Assembly (NCBI GenBank): GCA_902826215.1
Contig: CADEDY010000002.1
Location: 186,001-250,000 of the forward strand
Length of the DNA stretch: 64,000 nucleotides
Source: an uncultured Bacteroidota bacterium
Lineage (GTDB): Bacteria > Bacteroidota > Bacteroidia > Flavobacteriales_F > PHOS-HE28
Direction: 5' to 3'
A program made the translations under genes and the position numbers. The number at the start of each line of letters is the position of its first letter. The stretch's first letter is position 1. Positions 15,666-23,377 of the stretch are shown in pieces. Under the pieces are notes generated by a model. It was not told the DNA's origin and did not search any database. It worked only from the letters and a program-made list of their open reading frames with translations.

Positions 15666-17411
15666 TCAACTTTGGGGGGATGCGAAGTGCAGCGTGAAGG
15701 TGGTGCCTGTACCCAATGTGCTGCGAACGGTCAACAGAACGCCATGACCGTTCAGAATGCTCTGAGCGGTGGTCAATCCGAGGCCTAGGCCGCCGGGGCG
15801 GTCCGTGAAGAAAGGGTCGAAAAGGCGGGCAAGGACCTTCTCCGACATCCCTTTCCCGTTGTCACGGATCTCCAACCGAATGGTGCCACCTTCTTCGGTT
15901 GCGCTAATGGTGAGTACACCTTTGCCAGGTTCCATCGCCTCGATCGCGTTGACCATGAGGTTGGTCATGGCGAGTATGATCAGGTCGGGATCGACGGCCA
16001 CGAAAGCGCCTTCCAAGGGAATGACGTTCGCCTCCATGCTCTTCAATGCCAATCGGTCTGCCACTTTCCGCACGGCCCCCTCTACAAGGTCATCGACCGG
16101 GACCGAGGTGAGCCGAAGGTCCCTGGCTTGGGTGGACTCAAGCATCTGTTTCACTAGGTCGCCGATGCGCTGCAAATTCCGCGAAACGATCTGGAAGTAG
16201 GGTCCGAGTTCGTCCTTTTCCGGATCCGCTTCGCTCTGGATCTCTTCCATGGCGAGGTGGATGTTGGTCAACGGATTGCGGACTTCATGTGCGATGGTCC
16301 GCGTTACTTGACCTATAAGGTGGAATCGTTCGGCATCCATGCGCAACTGCTGCAATCGACGCTGCTCGGTGATGTCCTGGAAGATCACCAAGAAGCCATC
16401 GTCGAGCTTCACGGCATGGTTTGCGAATCGGCCCTCGAACCCGGTGCCTTCAAAATCGAACTCACTGATGTACGGTTTGCCGGTCTCTACCACATTGACA
16501 TATGCATCGAACAAGCCGATGGAGCGGTGAACTGGCATCTCCTTCATAAGATCACGACCTACGAGATCATCCCGTTTGACCAGTGTACAAGCCATCTTAT
16601 TGGTCGACAGCCATTCGAAATCAACGATGATCCCTTGTGCGTTCCGGATGCTCCGAAAGGACATGATCCCACTTGGAGAAGTGTCCAGGATCTTTTGAAG
16701 CATGGCTTGAACGCTGGCCCGCACACGAACCTCTTGATCAAGGTCCATGACCATGTTGCGTAGATCGCCACGAACGCGTTCTGTTCGATTGAGGGCACGA
16801 GACAATCTCCAGAAAAGCAAGGAGGAAACGGCGACCGCGAGGATCGAGAACGCTCCGATGAAGATCGGCGATGCCAAGCGGTCGGACTGCCATCCCTCAA
16901 GAGCGGTGCGACGCTTGCTGCGGAGTTCATTGGTGATGAGCGCGTAACGGGCGCGAACCTCATCCATGTCCACCTTGGCACGCTGCAGCCTGCGCAGGCT
17001 GACCGATCGTTGATCGCCTGTGCTGTCTTCCGCTTGAACCAACAATTGGGCGGTGAAGGAGGCGCGTTCGATGGCACTGAAGAACGGAAGGAGAGGTTGT
17101 TTCCATTCGGTTCCGCTTGTGATCCGGGCCACATCGTTCACTTCCGCATCTCGCCTTCGTAAGGCTTCGAGATAGGGGATCAAAAAGGTGGAGTCGCGAG
17201 CGAGCAAATAACCACGCGCGCCGGTCTCCTCATCGTGCATGGTGCCCATCACATCGTCAAGTTCGATCATGACGGAGTTCAGAAAGCTGACCTGTTGAAC
17301 GGAGGTTACATAGGCCTCCATGTTCGAGTACGTCACATAGGCGAGCATCAGCATCAACGCTGTTACGCCTACGAACAGCAGTCGTGTGAGTTGTCGTTCT
17401 TGACGCTCCAT
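15666..17411 (-). CDS. CHASE3-PAS sensor histidine kinase
   Basis: 581 residues. Two membrane helices (LLFVGVTALMLMLAYVTY; IFIGAFSILAVAVSSLLFW) enclose a CHASE3-type domain (SVMIELDDVMGTMHDEETGARGYLL pattern, about 40-185). A PAS domain follows (about 235-355), then HisKA with His about 375 (IAHEVRNPLTNIHLAMEEI) and a HATPase (LMVNAIEAMEPG, DNGKGMSEKVLARLFDPFFT, GGLGLGLTT). It lies 68 bp after the NtrC-type regulator in the same direction, so it is the likely cognate kinase of that activator. The stimulus is unknown. Confidence 0.93.
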   Translation of the reverse strand: MERQERQLTRLLFVGVTALMLMLAYVTYSNMEAYVTSVQQVSFLNSVMIELDDVMGTMHDEETGARGYLLARDSTFLIPYLEALRRRDAEVNDVARITSGTEWKQPLLPFFSAIERASFTAQLLVQAEDSTGDQRSVSLRRLQRAKVDMDEVRARYALITNELRSKRRTALEGWQSDRLASPIFIGAFSILAVAVSSLLFWRLSRALNRTERVRGDLRNMVMDLDQEVRVRASVQAMLQKILDTSPSGIMSFRSIRNAQGIIVDFEWLSTNKMACTLVKRDDLVGRDLMKEMPVHRSIGLFDAYVNVVETGKPYISEFDFEGTGFEGRFANHAVKLDDGFLVIFQDITEQRRLQQLRMDAERFHLIGQVTRTIAHEVRNPLTNIHLAMEEIQSEADPEKDELGPYFQIVSRNLQRIGDLVKQMLESTQARDLRLTSVPVDDLVEGAVRKVADRLALKSMEANVIPLEGAFVAVDPDLIILAMTNLMVNAIEAMEPGKGVLTISATEEGGTIRLEIRDNGKGMSEKVLARLFDPFFTDRPGGLGLGLTTAQSILNGHGVLLTVRSTLGTGTTFTLHFASPQS

Positions 17412-17479
17412 CAGCAGTGCTGCTGTATCATGATACTAGGCGCGCAAAAGGGCCGATCGCGTACATGTCGTTGCAGCCC

Positions 17480-18886
17480 TCATTGTTCAAGCCCAAGCGC
17501 CTTGATCTTGTTGTACAAGGTCTTTCGATCGATGTTGAGCTGCTCGGCGGTCTTGGATTTGTTGAACCCATTGCGTTCCAATGCGGTGAGGATGGCCTCG
17601 CGTTCGGCTTGATGGGCCACTCCCCGTAAGCCTGGGTCGGCATGCGAACGGGCATCAGTGTCGATCGGGGTGCCGGTTGGCGTATGTGCTCCCATCAGAA
17701 CGGTGGCCGGAAGGCAATCCGCAGAGATATGATCTCCTGAACTCAGGAGCACAGCACGCTTGATCACGTTGCCCAGTTCGCGCAGATTTCCTGACCAGCC
17801 GTGGTCCATGAGCTTGGTCATGGCGGCAGGTTCGAAACCCTTCACGGATCGGCCGAGACGTTGGTTCGCTTGTTCCACGAAGTGCGAGGCGAACCGAGGG
17901 ATGTCCTCTTTGCGTTGGCGCAAGGGCACCAATTGAATGGTGAATTCATTGATGCGATGAAAGAGGTCCTCGCGGAAACGACCTTCATTTACGGCCTTTC
18001 CGAGGTCCTCATTGGTGGCGGCAAGGATGCGTACATCCACATCCACGTCCTTCATGCCACCGAGTCGACGGATCTTCCTTTCTTGTAGTACTCGCAGCAG
18101 TTTCATCTGGTTGTCGTAGCTGAGGTTGCCTACTTCATCCAGGAAAAGTGTGCCGCCCTGCGCCTGTTCAAAGCTCCCTGCGCGATCAGCCACGGCACCA
18201 GTGAATGAGCCCTTGACATGTCCGAAGAGCTCGCTTCCTGCAAGGTCTTTTGGCAGTGCACCGCAATCCACTGCAACGAATGGAGCTTTCGCGCGGTCGC
18301 TTTTCGCGTGGATGCGCCGGGCCACGAATTCCTTGCCCGTTCCCGTCTCGCCCGTGATCAAGGTGGTCATGTCCGTTGGCGCGACCAGCGCGATGTGCTT
18401 CGCGATCACATGGGCTGTGGTTCCTTCTCCTTCAACGAATTCATCGCCATCCGGCACTTTCTGTTCCTTCTTGGAACCCGAACCAGCAACGGTACCCCCA
18501 ACTCGGGTGCTGTCGAGCGCGTCCTGCACACGCATCAGCAATTCATCCGGATAGAGCGGCTTGCCGATGTAATCGAAGGCGCCGTGGCGCATCAATTCCA
18601 CCGCAAGCCGAACTTCGGAGTAGCCCGTGATGATGATGACAACCGTGCCAGGTGCATTGGCTCGAATGAACTGCACCATTTGCAGGCCATCCGTATCGGG
18701 AAGACGATGGTCGCAGAGCACCAGATCGAACTTGGATCCGGTCAGTAGCTCTTTTGCACGAGACCCTTTTCCGGTGCTTTCCACCGTGTACCCTTGCTTG
18801 ACCAGTAGTCGGGTCAACAGCAGGCAAAGGTCTTGGTCGTCATCAACGATGAGGATGCGGGCCTTGGTCATGATGGTTCGGATCAT
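17480..18886 (-). CDS. NtrC-family sigma-54-dependent response regulator
   Basis: 468 residues: a receiver (ARILIVDDDQDL, acceptor Asp in LVLCDHRLPDTDG, Lys in DYIGKPLYPDEL), an AAA+ core (GETGTGKEFVARRIH Walker A, GTLFLDEVGNLSYD Walker B) and a Fis-type helix-turn-helix (ILTALERNGFNKSKTAEQLNIDRKTLYNKI). The sigma-54 contact loop reads GSFTGA instead of the commoner GAFTGA. Its ATG overlaps the stop of the upstream receiver gene (ATGA); an in-frame ATG five codons later is an alternative start. It activates RpoN promoters; two sigma-54-like sites in this window are candidates. Confidence 0.96.
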   Translation of the reverse strand: MIRTIMTKARILIVDDDQDLCLLLTRLLVKQGYTVESTGKGSRAKELLTGSKFDLVLCDHRLPDTDGLQMVQFIRANAPGTVVIIITGYSEVRLAVELMRHGAFDYIGKPLYPDELLMRVQDALDSTRVGGTVAGSGSKKEQKVPDGDEFVEGEGTTAHVIAKHIALVAPTDMTTLITGETGTGKEFVARRIHAKSDRAKAPFVAVDCGALPKDLAGSELFGHVKGSFTGAVADRAGSFEQAQGGTLFLDEVGNLSYDNQMKLLRVLQERKIRRLGGMKDVDVDVRILAATNEDLGKAVNEGRFREDLFHRINEFTIQLVPLRQRKEDIPRFASHFVEQANQRLGRSVKGFEPAAMTKLMDHGWSGNLRELGNVIKRAVLLSSGDHISADCLPATVLMGAHTPTGTPIDTDARSHADPGLRGVAHQAEREAILTALERNGFNKSKTAEQLNIDRKTLYNKIKALGLEQ

Positions 18887-19254
18887 TGGTCGGTATTGGG
18901 TGAATACGATATGGGGCTGAGCGCGCTCAGGATATCCGCTTGCGAAAAAGGCTTGGAGATGAATCGGTCCGCGCCAGCACGCTCCGCATTCACGCGCTCC
19001 GCGTCGACCGCGCTGATGGCAATACAGAGCACGGGGTTCGGAGACTTTCGCAGATCGCCGATCAATTCATAGCCGAGTCCATCGGACAGGTGTACATCGA
19101 GGAACACGGCATCGTACCGGTCCTGAGACACTGCTGTGCGGGCTTCCTTCAGACTGTTGGCGATACGGCAATCCATACCTTGCCTGTTCAACAGGTTGCG
19201 GAGCAGGAAGCAGATCTCCGGCTCATCATCAACAAGGAGTACACGTTTCTTCAT
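18883..19254 (-). CDS. Single-domain response regulator
   Basis: 123 residues, a receiver only: KRVLLVDDEPEICFLLRNLL, acceptor Asp in DAVFLDVHLSDGLG, Thr/Ser switch near IAISAVDAE and Lys in RFISKPFSQADIL. It has no output domain. Overlapping the NtrC-type gene by 4 bp, it probably works in the same phosphorelay, as phosphate shuttle or sink for the CHASE3 kinase; that role is inferred from position only. Confidence 0.93.
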   Translation of the reverse strand: MKKRVLLVDDEPEICFLLRNLLNRQGMDCRIANSLKEARTAVSQDRYDAVFLDVHLSDGLGYELIGDLRKSPNPVLCIAISAVDAERVNAERAGADRFISKPFSQADILSALSPISYSPNTDQ

Positions 19255-19791
19255 TTCGCCTCCACAAGATAGTTCCCCTGGCCTTCGGCAAGCGCCGGGC
19301 CGTTCCTTCGTGTGCCATCTCGCAATAGCAGGCAGGACGCAACCTCAGGCCGCGAAGAACGGTTTGGACATGTCCTATTGAACGATGCGGTTGGGGTGGG
19401 AATTCCCCGATCTGAGGGTGTAAGTTCCCACTTTCACAGGACTTCTCTGCACACGATTCGGTTACCGCTCCAACAGCAATAGTGGCTTTGAATGCTCTTG
19501 CCGGATATGACGCGAGGCATTGCGGTCATGGATGGATACGGCCCGGTCTTTGGCCTGCACAAGTATCATGGGCAGCTTTCCATATCGATCACCCGACTTG
19601 GGGTACAGGCCGATACCATCGAGCAATTTCTCTCCTGTTAGTTCGGAAGGAGTCTCGCTGCTCGTGCGGAAGATCCAGATGGATCAGAGGTTGAACCATG
19701 TGTAGAATATACAGAGCATGATACTTGATCCTTGCTGGATCCTCATACCATACGCAAGCAGCTGAACTTAATTAAACGTAGAACCACGAAC
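19255..19791. other. 537-bp divergent intergenic region without a convincing gene
   Basis: It separates the receiver/NtrC/kinase operon from the small membrane protein gene. It holds two 10-bp perfect palindromes, GGACATGTCC (19366-19375) and GGGAATTCCC (19398-19407), which could be operators. On the minus strand, 19462-19683 is open for 73 codons (about IWIFRTSSETPSELTG at its start) but lacks a good start codon and resembles nothing I know; it could be a gene remnant. Confidence 0.5.
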
Positions 19792-20142
19792 ATGAAGAAC
19801 CTAGTCCGAACAACCATGACCATGGCGGCAGCAATGATGCTGACCTCCCAAAGCGTGAAAGCGATCCCCGAGCACACTGGACGCGAAGTCCGGATCGAGA
19901 CCGCGAACTTCAACAAGCTTTCCGCAGATGACCAGACGCGTGTGTTGGAGATCAAGGAACGGCTGGAGTCGATCATCGCCACGGATCGCGCCACACTGAG
20001 TTCTTCTGATCGCTCTGCCATGCGTGAAGAATGGAAGGACTTGAAAAAGGAAATGAAGCACTACAACGCCGGAGGTTCGGTGATCTACATCTCTACGGCG
20101 GGCATCATCATCATCCTGCTCATCCTCATCATCTTGCTCTGA
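19792..20142 (+). CDS. Small exported, tail-anchored membrane protein
   Basis: 116 residues: a signal-like start (MKNLVRTTMTMAAAMMLTSQSVKA), a charged helical middle (DDQTRVLEIKERLESIIATDR, REEWKDLKKEMKHYN) and a very hydrophobic C-terminal helix (VIYISTAGIIIILLILIILL). It is unrecognised by name, but this layout is common in Bacteroidota envelope-stress neighbourhoods. The ATG at 19792 is chosen because it begins the signal segment. A large hairpin follows the stop. Confidence 0.75.
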   Translation: MKNLVRTTMTMAAAMMLTSQSVKAIPEHTGREVRIETANFNKLSADDQTRVLEIKERLESIIATDRATLSSSDRSAMREEWKDLKKEMKHYNAGGSVIYISTAGIIIILLILIILL

Positions 20143-20157
20143 CGAATACCCTAAGCA

Positions 20158-20203
20158 AAGAACGCCCGTGCGTGGATCTTCGGATCTCCGCACCGGCGTT
20201 CTT
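20158..20203. terminator. Bidirectional hairpin terminator
   Basis: AAGAACGCC (20158-20166) pairs with GGCGTTCTT (20195-20203), with inner pairing GTGCG/CGCAC and GATC/GATC. It lies between two convergent genes (stops at 20142 and 20208) and is followed by CGTTTC on the plus strand. Confidence 0.75.
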
Positions 20204-20207
20204 CGTT

Positions 20208-21314
20208 TCAGTGGGTCTGATCATTGATCCAGCGCACACCCTTGTCGACAGCCCGTGGGGGTCGCTTCAGTAAGTGCTTGGCAGCGATCATTTTCAGGTT
20301 CCCCACGTCCCATCGGTAGCCCTGTGCGCGTTCACCGACATAGCCGATGAATTCCTGACTATAGATAGCGCCAAAGAACCACGATCGACTGTTGGAGGCG
20401 GCTCCGGCACGGGCTTGGAAATGCCACGCTACGTTCGCTCGCCATTGGCCGCCATCATCCAAGCCGCCGCTGAAGCGACGCGCGCCTGGTCCCACGCCTG
20501 CCGCACCGCTCGCTGTGAAGAACCAACTTCTCTTGTGAACGATGGTGACTGCTCGCCCCACCATTGGACCTAGATCCATCGACAGCGCTTTGGTTGTTCC
20601 AAGGGCGTCACCGGTACCATTCGCCAAGCGCGTTGGCACTATCGCCGAATCGCCTCGCACTGAGTAACTGGTGAAGTAACCACCTACTAGCCAACTTCCT
20701 TGCGTGCGGTATTGTATCGCATCTTGGTTGAAGGTTGCTCGATAGCTGAACCGTTCGGGTTGAAGGATGCGCAGTGTGCTGATACCGATGTTGTACTGCA
20801 CGAGTTCCGATCGATAAGGAAAGTCCGTTTCCTGCACCCACCCCAATTGTGCTTTGGTGTGTGAGGTGATGTGATAACCCTTGTACACCTGCAGGAACAG
20901 GTTGGTCGCTTGCCTATCACCGTAGACATTGGCTTGTGCGTCGAAATACCGCGTTCGACCCTTGCTATCCACGTCGGTGTTTGCGAAAGGGGTGGGCACC
21001 CCGATGTTCAAGGTCAATCTCCGGTAACTTGCACCTACCCCGATATTGTAGTGACTGTTCGGGCGATATCGGAGATCCTCTTCGGGGCCAATGGATCGCA
21101 CGAGCAAGCTGTTGAACTTGTTGGACAGGTAGAAACGCACCGTGGGTCTGCGCGAAAGGTCCACCACATAGCTGGAATCCAAAGTGACCTTGCGACGGGG
21201 TTCAGTTGACTGCGCTCTCGCTGGAATGCAGGACCAGAGAGCCAACCATACCAGAATAGTGGTGCAAATAGTTCGGAAGGGCGATCCGAAATAGACGTAT
21301 CGAATGATGTTCAA
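20208..21314 (-). CDS. DUF4421 family outer-membrane protein
   Basis: 368 residues with a signal segment (TILVWLALWSCIPARAQS). The body shows family features: RRPTVRFYLSNKFNSLLV, YRPNSHYNIGVGASYRRLTLNIGVPTPF, FLQVYKGYH, many alternating strands, consistent with an outer-membrane barrel. It overlaps the end of the AsmA-like gene by 4 bp and is the last gene of the lmo0937/AsmA-like/DUF4421 operon. Function is unknown. Confidence 0.82.
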   Translation of the reverse strand: MNIIRYVYFGSPFRTICTTILVWLALWSCIPARAQSTEPRRKVTLDSSYVVDLSRRPTVRFYLSNKFNSLLVRSIGPEEDLRYRPNSHYNIGVGASYRRLTLNIGVPTPFANTDVDSKGRTRYFDAQANVYGDRQATNLFLQVYKGYHITSHTKAQLGWVQETDFPYRSELVQYNIGISTLRILQPERFSYRATFNQDAIQYRTQGSWLVGGYFTSYSVRGDSAIVPTRLANGTGDALGTTKALSMDLGPMVGRAVTIVHKRSWFFTASGAAGVGPGARRFSGGLDDGGQWRANVAWHFQARAGAASNSRSWFFGAIYSQEFIGYVGERAQGYRWDVGNLKMIAAKHLLKRPPRAVDKGVRWINDQTH

Positions 21315-22897
21315 TTCTTTTCGGTTGTGTTCAGCAGACCCGGCATCACCGTGTTCTTCACTCCTTCACGCATGCCGGACCAGAGGTAGTTGAAGATCGC
21401 TCGGTCCCGGCGACGGGTCACATCAAAGGAAACGGTTTCAACACGACCATCCACTTCGCGGTGGGATCTACGGAGCAGACCCAGTGCTGCGGTTACCGCA
21501 GATCCCTTCATGTCCTTATCGATGCTTCGCACGCGCAGATCATCGTATGCCATGGCGATGGATCCGTGACCATTGCGTGAATCTGCCGACATGCGGATGA
21601 TTAAGGTATCCATATGACCTTCATTCGAGGAGAGCCCCGTGAGTGGTCGTAGCGCTGGATCCAATGACCGGAACGCGAGTCGGCCGATATGCGCGATCAT
21701 GGTGAACTGTTCAACCGAGTCTGTCGCTGGGGCTTCGATGGATAGCGTGACCGGCGTGCTGCCGAACAGTGTTGCCTGTGCTTCTACCTGAACGACAGCA
21801 TCCGGCAAGGAGCGCATTCCGATGACAAGCGCTTGAAGCGAGCTTATCGGCACATGTGCGAATCCATGTCCTTTCTCCGCGTGCTCTAGGTAGGTGATAT
21901 CCACGTTCGAGATCCGGATGGTATCAAGCCCTTGTCCCTCCTCGAATTCACGGATCAGCCCGGCGATCAATGGCTTCACCGCGAAAGGTGGATCGGGGCG
22001 TCGTTTGTCACGGAGCACAGTGACCGCACCAGACGAAATGCGCAACGATCCACCAAGTGCCACGTGATCCAGGTCGACATCAGTTAGGTTGAAACCCGAG
22101 AAATGAAGCGTATCCACATGGCCCGCGAAGACATCCTTTTCACGTTCGACCTTGGCGCCATATGTCGCGAGTTCTTCATGCGGTCCGAAACGGATCCCGT
22201 GCAGGTCCATGGTGCTATTTTGGCCAGAAAAATTCATTTCGTCCAGTTCGATCAGGTACCCGTCCGGGGCTTCCTGATGGAAACCAAGAACGGTTGCCGA
22301 TAGTTGGGACCATCCTGCGTGATCTCCGCTTTCTTTCTTCATCGGAACGTGAAGTCCCGTTGTGGCTATCACGATGTGCTTCGCGGCCCGTTCCACTCGG
22401 GTATTCGATGTGTCGATGTATGCTGAATTGTCCAGTTTGACGTTGAGTTGTTCGACAATCAAACTCTTGAGGTCGATGAGGGCTTTGGACTTCTTGCGAG
22501 TGCTAGAGGAGTGGTCAGTGGTGTCATGCTTCATCAGCCGAAGGTCATGTCCGCGTACGTCCACACTGCCTATCAAGCATAGACCCGAAGTCAAGGTGCG
22601 GAACCAATGGATGTCATGTACCACAATGGTATCCACAGTTCCGACGATGGTGAAGCGGTCTTGATGTCCTCTTGTTATGGTGTCGAAGCGCAGATCCGTG
22701 ATCACAACTGATCCATCCCACAAGCTCGTGGTCAAAGCGTAGCCTGTAGCCCTTGCGCCGAGGTGCAAGGCCTGCTCCTCAAGCCGATCCCGGACCTTAT
22801 TGTGCACAAGCCGCTCCAAGCCGAACCAAGCCGCTACGATCACTGCAACTGCAAGGACGATCCCGACGGACCAGTTTCTCACACGGGAGGTCACCAT
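21311..22897 (-). CDS. AsmA-like periplasmic protein
   Basis: 528 residues with one N-terminal membrane helix (VGIVLAVAVIVAAWFGLERLV). A long beta-rich region follows with repeated short strands such as SLWDGSVVITDLRFDTI, LDLHG-type turns and IRISNVDITYLEHAEKGHG. This is the general pattern of AsmA/DUF748-like proteins that bridge the periplasm and may move lipids. The identification is by architecture only. The start at 22897 (ATG) is 2 codons inside a TTG alternative. It lies 16 bp after the lmo0937-type gene, hence the same transcript. Confidence 0.72.
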   Translation of the reverse strand: MVTSRVRNWSVGIVLAVAVIVAAWFGLERLVHNKVRDRLEEQALHLGARATGYALTTSLWDGSVVITDLRFDTITRGHQDRFTIVGTVDTIVVHDIHWFRTLTSGLCLIGSVDVRGHDLRLMKHDTTDHSSSTRKKSKALIDLKSLIVEQLNVKLDNSAYIDTSNTRVERAAKHIVIATTGLHVPMKKESGDHAGWSQLSATVLGFHQEAPDGYLIELDEMNFSGQNSTMDLHGIRFGPHEELATYGAKVEREKDVFAGHVDTLHFSGFNLTDVDLDHVALGGSLRISSGAVTVLRDKRRPDPPFAVKPLIAGLIREFEEGQGLDTIRISNVDITYLEHAEKGHGFAHVPISSLQALVIGMRSLPDAVVQVEAQATLFGSTPVTLSIEAPATDSVEQFTMIAHIGRLAFRSLDPALRPLTGLSSNEGHMDTLIIRMSADSRNGHGSIAMAYDDLRVRSIDKDMKGSAVTAALGLLRRSHREVDGRVETVSFDVTRRRDRAIFNYLWSGMREGVKNTVMPGLLNTTEKN

Positions 22898-22913
22898 CCG
22901 CAAAGAGCTGTGG

Positions 22914-23075
22914 TCATGCTCGTTTTCGACCTTCCAACAAACGGAAGATGATACCGACCACGGCGACGATCAAGAGCAAGTGGATCAAACTGCCAACCAC
23001 TGCTCCGAAGCCGATGAAGCCGACCAACCAGCCGATTATAAGCAAGACGATGATGATGTTGATGAGGCTGTTCAT
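22914..23075 (-). CDS. lmo0937-type small membrane protein
   Basis: 53 residues, two membrane helices (IIIVLLIIGWLVGFIGFGAVV; IHLLLIVAVVGIIFRLLEG) and a basic tail GRKRA. Layout and GWLVGFIGFGAVVGSLIHLLL agree with the lmo0937/DUF5670 family of small stress-linked membrane proteins. The start at 23075 is fixed by family length; the frame upstream is out of family. It heads a three-gene operon and has a sigma-54-like promoter 27 nt upstream. Confidence 0.85.
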   Translation of the reverse strand: MNSLINIIIVLLIIGWLVGFIGFGAVVGSLIHLLLIVAVVGIIFRLLEGRKRA

Positions 23076-23101
23076 GTTCGTGTGGTTTTGATCGGAAGGA
23101 G

Positions 23102-23117
23102 GCAGCCATCGTGCCAA
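23102..23117 (-). promoter_or_regulatory. Sigma-54-like -24/-12 promoter of the lmo0937/AsmA/DUF4421 operon
   Basis: On the minus strand it reads TTGGCACGATGGCTGC. GG and GC are separated by exactly 10 nt and only one base of the TTGGCACGnnnnTTGC consensus differs. A start site about 12 nt on gives a leader of roughly 15 nt before the ATG at 23075. Confidence 0.65.
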
Positions 23118-23377
23118 GCTAAGCCGAAGACGTTCGAACTGAAGTTGTACTACTTCGGTGTATCTCTGTTGAGGTGTTTCTTCCCCATTCGACGGTTCCT
23201 TGGGTTGTTGAGTGCTCAACTAGGCTATACGCCCTGTTGAGAGAGAACACCGTACACGGCGAAACCAGAATTGCAATGGTGTGATTGAAATAGGCCCACT
23301 TCGGGACTCTCGGCGATCGACGTAGACGCCGCATGTATCCACGGATCCCACTACTTTTCCGACGTGCACTCGAGGTC

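Noticed and set aside
19290..19320. Possible sigma-54 site upstream of the receiver/NtrC operon (TGGCAC on the minus strand at 19312-19317)
   Set aside because: No TTGC at the required distance; spacing and -12 element fail.
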